From an uncultured Oscillospiraceae bacterium (lineage in GTDB: Bacteria > Bacillota_A > Clostridia > Oscillospirales > Oscillospiraceae), in contig CALXGC010000088.1 of the NCBI GenBank assembly GCA_944387755.1, positions 1-33,946 of the forward strand: 33,946 nucleotides of DNA. The letters run 5' to 3'. Within the stretch, counting starts at the first letter, position 1, and the number at the start of each line of letters is the position of its first letter. The position numbers and the translations under genes are program-made. This document shows, one piece after another, positions 29,206-33,946 of the stretch. A model generated the notes under the pieces. The model ran no database searches. It worked only from the letters and a program-made list of their open reading frames with translations, and was not told where the DNA came from.

Positions 29206-30138
29206 ATGGGATTTTTAATACGAAAACTGATTGACCAAAAATGGGCGGCGAACCGGAAAAAGGACGCCCTGCGCCTTCAGACCCAGACCCTTCCGGCGGG
29301 GGTGGAGGTCCGGGCCGGGCTGGCCTACCTGCCGGACGGGGACCCCATGCACACCCTGAACCTGTAGCGTCCCGCCGGCGCGGAGGGCCCCCTCCCCGCG
29401 GTGGTGGATATTCACGGCGGCGGGTGGATGCACGGGGACCGGGAGCTGAACCGGGGGTACTGCATGTCTCTGGCCGCCCAGGGGTATGCGGTGATGGGCA
29501 TGAGCTTCCGCCTGCTGCCCCATGTGGGGCTTCAGGAGCAGGTGCAGGACGTGTTTGCCAGCCTCCGCTGGCTGGAGGACCACGGGGCGGAGTACGGCTT
29601 TGACCTGTCCTATATTCTCCTCACCGGGGACTCCGCCGGAGGACATCTGGCCGGTCTGACCGCCTGTATTCAGAAAAGTCCGGCCCTCCAGGCCCTCTAC
29701 GGCGTGGAGCCCCTGGCCCGCGGCTTTACCGCCCTGGCCATCGCCCACGGGGTGTGCGACATCTACCGCTTCTCCTTCCTCCGCCCGCCTCTGGACCAGG
29801 CGGTGACGCGGGAGTATCAGCGCATGTTCTTCGGCCCCCGCTGGAGGCGCTCCCCCCTCTACGGCCACGCCAGCTTTGCGGATACCGCCCCCGGCCTGGA
29901 CCTGCCCCCCATTCTGGTCATTGCCAGCGAGCCCGACCGGTATTACCCCCAGAGCCGGCGGCTGATGGCGTTCCTGGACCGCTCCCCTCTGGAGCACGAG
30001 ACAATTCTGTGGCGGCGGGAACAGGGGGAGCATCTCACCCACGTGTTTGAGGTCAACCACTGGGACTGGCCGGAGAGCCGGGAGACAAACCGGCGTATGC
30101 TGGAATTCTTTGACCGGGCGGCCCGGCGGAGCAGCTGA
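29206..30138 (+). pseudogene. Alpha/beta hydrolase (esterase) interrupted by an in-frame TAG
   Basis: From ATG 29206 (AAGGAG site 10 bases before) one frame runs to 30138 except for a TAG at 29365-29367, codon 54. Before it the frame reads AYLPDGDPMHTLNL, after it RPAGAEGPLPAVVDIHGGGW, exactly continuous for the hormone-sensitive-lipase family, where Tyr is common at this place (NLYRP). The core is intact: oxyanion HGGGW, nucleophile elbow TGDSAGGHLAGL, acid and His near the end (HVFEVNHWDWPES). One base (TAC or TAT to TAG) explains it. Options are a true nonsense mutation, an assembly error, or suppression. A restart at GTG 29401 would lack the N-terminal strands. Confidence 0.82.
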
Positions 30139-30161
30139 CCGCGCCGGAGACGCGTCCCTGC

Positions 30162-30929
30162 TCAGCCCTCCCGGTCCTGGCGGATGAGGAGCTTCAACGC
30201 CTCCACCCCCACCTGGATGGCGGCGGAGGTGTCGTGGGACTCCTTCTGGTCCAGACCGGCCTTCTCCCGCTCCTGATTCCAGATGACGTGGAATACCGAC
30301 CCGCACCGGACGCCCCGTGCGGCGGCCACGGTAAAGAGGGCGGCGGACTCCATCTCGCTGGCCAGGACGCCCAGGCGCTTCCAGGCCTCCCACTTCTGCT
30401 CCAGCTCATAGGAGACCGGCATCCGGCCGGGGGAGTGCTGGCCGTAAAAGGAGTCCTTGCACTGCACCACCCCGGCCTTCCAGGGCTTGCGGAGGTTCCG
30501 GGCCGCCTGGACCAGGGCGGTCAGGGCCTGGTAGTGGGGGACCGCCGGGAACTCGATGGGGGCGTACTCCCGGCTGGCGCCCTCCATGCGCACCGCGCCG
30601 GTGGCAATGACCACGTCGCCGCTCTGGACCTCCAGGGCGATGCCCCCGCAGGTGCCCACCCGGATGAAGGCGTCCGCCCCCAGATTGCACAGCTCCTCCA
30701 TGGCGATGGCCGCGGAGGGTCCGCCGATTCCGGTGGAAACTGCGCTCACCGGTTCGCCCAGCAGCGTGCCGGTATAGGTGACGAACTCCCGGTTGGTCTG
30801 GATGTGGACTGGGTTGTCGAAGTATTTGGCGATCTCCCCGCACCGCCCCGGATCTCCCGGAAGGATGCAGTACCGGCCCACCTGGCCGGGAAGACAGTGG
30901 ATGTGAAACTGAAGCGCCCGCTCCTGCAT
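30162..30929 (-). CDS. udp: Uridine phosphorylase-family nucleoside phosphorylase
   Basis: A 255-residue enzyme of the PNP/UDP family, which splits nucleosides with phosphate for salvage. Typical parts are [21 protein letters not shown], the phosphate and base-binding [22 protein letters not shown] (usual form RIGTSGG), and [26 protein letters not shown] with the ribose-binding Glu-Met-Glu. The sequence favours uridine phosphorylase, but purine or other nucleosides cannot be excluded. AGGAGG lies 8 bases before the chosen ATG at 30929; the frame is open further upstream but lacks signals there. Confidence 0.87.
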   Translation of the reverse strand: MQERALQFHIHCLPGQVGRYCILPGDPGRCGEIAKYFDNPVHIQTNREFVTYTGTLLGEPVSAVSTGIGGPSAAIAMEELCNLGADAFIRVGTCGGIALEVQSGDVVIATGAVRMEGASREYAPIEFPAVPHYQALTALVQAARNLRKPWKAGVVQCKDSFYGQHSPGRMPVSYELEQKWEAWKRLGVLASEMESAALFTVAAARGVRCGSVFHVIWNQEREKAGLDQKESHDTSAAIQVGVEALKLLIRQDREG

Positions 30930-30974
30930 GACAGATACCTCCTGTGCGCCTGTCCGGCGGCTGATGATACCCCC

Positions 30975-31004
30975 ATTATAAGAGCGGCCCGGCGGAGCCG
31001 TCAA
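30975..31004 (-). promoter_or_regulatory. SigA promoter of the nucleoside phosphorylase gene
   Basis: On the minus strand TTGACG (31004-30999), 18 bases, then perfect TATAAT (30980-30975), about 45 bases before the ATG. Confidence 0.83.
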
Positions 31005-31063
31005 GCGGGCGTGGACTTCAGAAAAAATTCACAAAAAACAGTGGAAATTTTCCGGCTCTGTGG

Positions 31064-31069
31064 TATAAT
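31064..31069 (+). promoter_or_regulatory. Extended -10 promoter of hpf
   Basis: TGGTATAAT, an extended -10 (TATAAT at 31064-31069), has no good -35 box. A GC-rich leader of about 85 nt precedes the AAAGGAG site of hpf. Confidence 0.68.
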
Positions 31070-31161
31070 AAAACCATCGGGGGAAGGGGCGTCCGCCCAG
31101 CCCGCGCCGCGGAGCCGCTTCCCCACGCAGGCCCCTCCGGGGGTGAAAGGAGCGGACAAGT

Positions 31162-31719
31162 ATGAAGTTTGTGTTTGCAGGCAAAAAGGTCACGGTGCCC
31201 AACTACATCCAGAACTATGCGCAGAAGAAAGTGGGCAAGCTGGACCGTTTCTTTAAGGAGGACGCCACCGCCTCCCTCACCTTCAGCGTGGAGAAGGACC
31301 GCAACCGGGTGGAGGTGACGATCCGGTCCAGCGGCACCATCTTCCGTGTGTCGGAGGTCTCCTCCGATATGCGCGCCTGCATCGACGCCGCCGTGGCCTC
31401 CCTGGAGCGGCAGATCCGCAAGAACAAGACCCGCCTGGAGAAGCGCCTGCGCAAGGGCGCCTTCGAGCGCACGGTGGAGACGGACGCGGAGGACGAGATC
31501 TACTCCCTGGTCCCCGACGCGCCGGAGGAGGGGGAGTATCAGGTGGTCCGCACCAAGACCTTCCCCATCAAGCCCATGACCAGAGACGAGGCCATTCTGC
31601 AGATGAACCTGCTGGGCCACAGCTTCTTCGCCTTTAAGAATGAGGACGCCGGAGGCGCCTTCTCCGTGGTGTACCGCCGCAACGACGGCGGCTACGGCCT
31701 CATCGAGGACGAGCTGTAA
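31162..31719 (+). CDS. hpf: Ribosome hibernation promoting factor, long form
   Basis: A 185-residue long HPF. The N-terminal domain (about 1-100; KFVFAGKKVTVPNYIQNYAQKKVGKLDRFF, then DMRACIDAAVASLERQIRKNKTRLEKRL) binds the 30S decoding region; the C-terminal domain (about 125-183; VVRTKTFPIKPMTRDEAILQMNLLGHSFFAF, YRRNDGGYGLIE) dimerises and so joins two 70S into 100S ribosomes in resting cells. The length is usual for Firmicutes. AAAGGAG precedes the ATG by 9 bases. It is a single-gene unit ended by a strong terminator. Confidence 0.95.
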   Translation: MKFVFAGKKVTVPNYIQNYAQKKVGKLDRFFKEDATASLTFSVEKDRNRVEVTIRSSGTIFRVSEVSSDMRACIDAAVASLERQIRKNKTRLEKRLRKGAFERTVETDAEDEIYSLVPDAPEEGEYQVVRTKTFPIKPMTRDEAILQMNLLGHSFFAFKNEDAGGAFSVVYRRNDGGYGLIEDEL

Positions 31720-31738
31720 CGCTTCTGAGACGAAAACC

Positions 31739-31770
31739 GCGGGGCGGCCTTTGAGCCGCCCCGCTTTTTT
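31739..31770 (+). terminator. Terminator of hpf
   Basis: A perfect 10-bp stem (31739-31748 with 31755-31764) is followed by six T residues. It lies between the convergent hpf and phosphate transporter genes. Confidence 0.94.
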
Positions 31771-31776
31771 GCGCCC

Positions 31777-32799
31777 TCAGCCCAGCAGGCGGGTGAGCAG
31801 AAATCCCAGGGCCAGACAGCCCGGAAAGGTGAGGGCCCAGGCCAACAGAATGGAGCGCGCCACGCCCCAATTCACCGGCCCGCCGCCGGAGGCCCCCACT
31901 CCCAGCAGGGCGGCGGTGCGGGTGTGGGTGGTGGAGACGGGCAGCCCCAGCGCCGTGGCCGCCAGGAGGCAGAGCACGCCGGCGGCGTCGGCGGAGAAGC
32001 CCTCCCGCGGGTTGGGGGCCACCATCTCCCGGCCGAGGGTGTCGATGATGCGCCGCCCGCCCAGAGCCGTGCCCAGGGCCATGGGGAGGGCGCACAGCGC
32101 CGTCAGCCAGAGGGGAACGGGCCCGGAGGGCCAGTCCTGCCGCCCCTGAGCCAGCGCCGCCCCCAGCAGAAAGACCCCCAGAAACTTCTGCCCGTCCTGT
32201 GCCCCGTGAAAGAAGGCGCTCCCAGCCGCGCCGGGGATCTGGAGCAGGCGGAAGAACCGTCTGGAGCACCGCCAGCGCCGGGTGGCGCGCTCCATCCACG
32301 CCCCCGCGCCGAAGCCCGCCGCCGTGGAGAGAAGCAGCCCCAGCGCCACCGCCCCCCAGCGCTGCCAGCGGATGCAGGAGAAGCTGCCCTCCAGCGCCGC
32401 CGCCGCCCCGGACAGGCCGGCCAGCAGGGCGTGGCTCTCGCTGGTGGGAATGCCGTGCCGCCAGGCCGCCGCCGCCCACAGCACCACCGCCGCCATGGCG
32501 GCGCACAGGGCCTGGGAGGCCGCGCGGGGCCCTCCGGAGAAACGGGCGATGGAGTACACCGTCTCCGCCACGGAGGCGTTCACCGCTGTGACGCACAGCG
32601 CCCCCAGAAGATTGTACACCGCCGCCAGCGCCGCCGCCCGCCGGAAGGACAGCGCCCCCGTGGACACCGCTCCGGCGATGGCGTTGGGGGCGTCCGTCCA
32701 GCCGTTGACCAGCAGCACCCCCAAAGCGAGCAGAACAGACAGCGCCAGAGGGGGACATTCCGCCATCTGGGCCAAAAAATCAGAAAAAGAAGCGGACAT
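31777..32799 (-). CDS. pit: PiT-family inorganic phosphate transporter
   Basis: A 340-residue carrier with about ten membrane helices that imports phosphate with protons or Na+. The two inverted halves carry the PiT signatures: NGWTDAPNAIAGAVSTGAL near the start (usual GxNDxxNA) and FFHGAQDGQKFLGVF, with SESHALLAGL in the first half matched by VSTTHTRTAALLG in the second. A GAGGTGA site stands 7 bases before the ATG. It follows the VWA gene by 87 bases of gene-free DNA on the same strand. No pit accessory gene (PhoU-like) is beside it. The first signature has Thr instead of Asn, a mild change. Confidence 0.9.
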   Translation of the reverse strand: MSASFSDFLAQMAECPPLALSVLLALGVLLVNGWTDAPNAIAGAVSTGALSFRRAAALAAVYNLLGALCVTAVNASVAETVYSIARFSGGPRAASQALCAAMAAVVLWAAAAWRHGIPTSESHALLAGLSGAAAALEGSFSCIRWQRWGAVALGLLLSTAAGFGAGAWMERATRRWRCSRRFFRLLQIPGAAGSAFFHGAQDGQKFLGVFLLGAALAQGRQDWPSGPVPLWLTALCALPMALGTALGGRRIIDTLGREMVAPNPREGFSADAAGVLCLLAATALGLPVSTTHTRTAALLGVGASGGGPVNWGVARSILLAWALTFPGCLALGFLLTRLLG

Positions 32800-32886
32800 G
32801 GGGCATCACCTCATGTCCACTGTATGACGGCGGAGAAACCGGTATGTTTGGCGGCGCGGCAGGGCCGCCAGCTCCCCCAAGGGGGG

Positions 32887-33946
32887 TCAGCGCTGAGCGC
32901 TGGAGAAGACGGACAGATCCTGTCCCTTTAAAACCCGCTCCAGCAGCTCCGGCAGGCGGTCCGGGGCGCAGGCGAAGCAGGGGATGTCCAGGGCGGCAAT
33001 CCGCTGGGCGGTCTGGGCGTCGTAATAGGGCTTTCCGCCGTCGGCAATGGCCAGCAGCACTGCTACCGTGACGCCGGAGCGCTTCAGCTCCTCCAGACGG
33101 CGAAGAAGAGCGGCCCGGTTTCCCCCCTCCTCCAGGTCGGAGATGAGAAAGAAGATGGTCTTGGAGGGCTCCTCCACCAGCCCCTGGCAGTAGGCCAGGG
33201 ACTTGGCGATGTCGGTGCCGCCCCCCATCTGAAAGCCGAAGAGCAGGTCCACCGGATCGGCGCACAGGGGGGTCAGGTCCATAATCTGGGTGTCAAAGGC
33301 CACCACCTGGGTGCGCACCGCCGCCATAGAGGCCAGAATGCAGGCCATAACGGAGGAGTAGAAGATGGACGGCCCCATGGAGCCGCTCTGGTCGATGTCC
33401 AGAATGACGTGCCAGCGGTTGGTCCGGCTGGAGCGGTCGAAGAACCACACCCGCTCCGGGACGATGGTTCCCAGCTCCGGGCGGTAGTGGTACAGGTTGC
33501 GGCGGATGGTCCGGGGGAAGTCGATGGCGGCGGCGCTGGGCAGAGGGGAGTGGGCCCGCCGGTTCAGGGCGGCCGTCACCGACCGGCGCACGTCCTCCTC
33601 CAGCAGGCGGTTGATCTGCTCCACGATCTTTCGGATAAATTGCCGGGCCGCCTCTTTGGACTTTTTGGGGATCTGGTCCTTGAGCATCAGCAGGGTGGAG
33701 GCCAGATTGAGGTCCGGCTCCAGATTTTCCAGCAGCTCCGGCTCCAGCAGAAGCTGCTTCAGGCCCTTGCGCTGGATGGCGTCGTTCTGCACCACGGCCA
33801 CAATCTCCGGGTCAAAGAGGCTGCGCAGGTCCCCCAGCCACTTGGCGATGTGGGGGGAGGAGGGGCCGCGGCCTCCGGCGGCGCCGAAGCTCTCCTCCGG
33901 GCCGCCGTAGATGGCCGCCAGGGCGCTGTCCATCAGCAGCTCCTCC
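32887..33946 (-). CDS. VWA-domain protein, N-terminus cut by the window edge
   Basis: At least 352 residues are present; the frame stays open to the edge (GAG-GAG-CTG-CTG before the ATG at 33933), so the true start may be outside. A helical region is followed by a von Willebrand A domain with the complete metal site: DIDQSGS (DxSxS), the Thr of GGGTDIAKSL, and the Asp of ISDLEEGG. The type resembles the VWA partner of MoxR AAA+ ATPases in the YehL/M/P/Q group, which remodel or metal-load other proteins. If so, the ATPase and other partners should lie just right of the window. It reads into the PiT gene without a clear terminator. Confidence 0.82.
   Translation of the reverse strand, partial: EELLMDSALAAIYGGPEESFGAAGGRGPSSPHIAKWLGDLRSLFDPEIVAVVQNDAIQRKGLKQLLLEPELLENLEPDLNLASTLLMLKDQIPKKSKEAARQFIRKIVEQINRLLEEDVRRSVTAALNRRAHSPLPSAAAIDFPRTIRRNLYHYRPELGTIVPERVWFFDRSSRTNRWHVILDIDQSGSMGPSIFYSSVMACILASMAAVRTQVVAFDTQIMDLTPLCADPVDLLFGFQMGGGTDIAKSLAYCQGLVEEPSKTIFFLISDLEEGGNRAALLRRLEELKRSGVTVAVLLAIADGGKPYYDAQTAQRIAALDIPCFACAPDRLPELLERVLKGQDLSVFSSAQR

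Noticed and set aside
29365..29367. TAG as pyrrolysine or another recoded residue
   Set aside because: No pyl genes or recoding element are visible, relatives tend to have Tyr here, and the other stops in the window behave normally. Left open as a test, not claimed.
31700..32758. 352-residue minus-strand frame overlapping the PiT gene
   Set aside because: Gly/Arg/Ala-rich and without motifs; the other minus frame carries the clear PiT signatures.

Overview
The window is a dense, high-GC stretch of a spore-forming Clostridia chromosome. The gene content (dpaAB, yabPQ, WalRK with YycH/YycI, SigA-type promoters, strong AGGAGG ribosome binding sites) and the GC-rich codon use fit an Oscillospiraceae-type gut bacterium such as the Flavonifractor/Lawsonibacter group. 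That placement is inference from gene content, not from a marker phylogeny. No tRNA, rRNA, CRISPR array, phage gene or transposase was seen.

Left part (1-7.5 kb): the 3' end of enolase, then a leftward operon reading Nudix hydrolase - walR - walK - yycH - yycI - PpiC foldase, driven by a promoter near 7.37 kb. This is a cell-wall homeostasis two-component system with its two membrane regulators. A DUF1292 gene follows on the plus strand, then a structured, terminated RNA of about 220 nt resembling 6S RNA. Next comes the translation operon infC-rpmI-rplT, which has a 160-nt attenuator-type leader and an apparent AUC start codon for IF3.

Middle (9.5-19.2 kb): dipicolinate synthase genes dpaA-dpaB behind a sigma-K-like promoter, a leftward NhaC antiporter, a 310-bp element with inverted ends (MITE-like), alanine dehydrogenase with a terminator inside its leader, and birA. 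From 15.5 to 18.6 kb the DNA is less GC-rich and looks accessory: two zinc-ribbon membrane proteins, a DUF2085 protein, and a secreted lectin/SH3/cysteine-peptidase-like protein bracketed by two almost identical terminators. A DUF3796 / HTH regulator pair follows, with a 13-bp inverted-repeat operator over its own -10 box.

Right part (19.2-34 kb): yabP-yabQ-divIC-yabR in the B. subtilis order behind a sigma-E-like promoter, an amidohydrolase, DegV, a two-gene ThrE-type exporter, an SGNH lipoprotein with a DUF4358 lipoprotein, a 25-residue membrane peptide, a ClpC-type unfoldase with a divergent first AAA module, a 2[4Fe-4S] ferredoxin, an esterase interrupted by an in-frame amber codon, a uridine phosphorylase-family enzyme, long-form HPF, a PiT phosphate transporter, and a VWA protein that runs off the right edge.

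Most genes are ordinary housekeeping or sporulation genes. The observations most worth following are the 6S-like RNA, the infC leader and start codon, the self-regulated DUF3796/HTH module, the accessory island with duplicated terminators, the inverted-end repeat, and the amber-interrupted hydrolase. I see no clear evidence of a wholly new multi-gene system.
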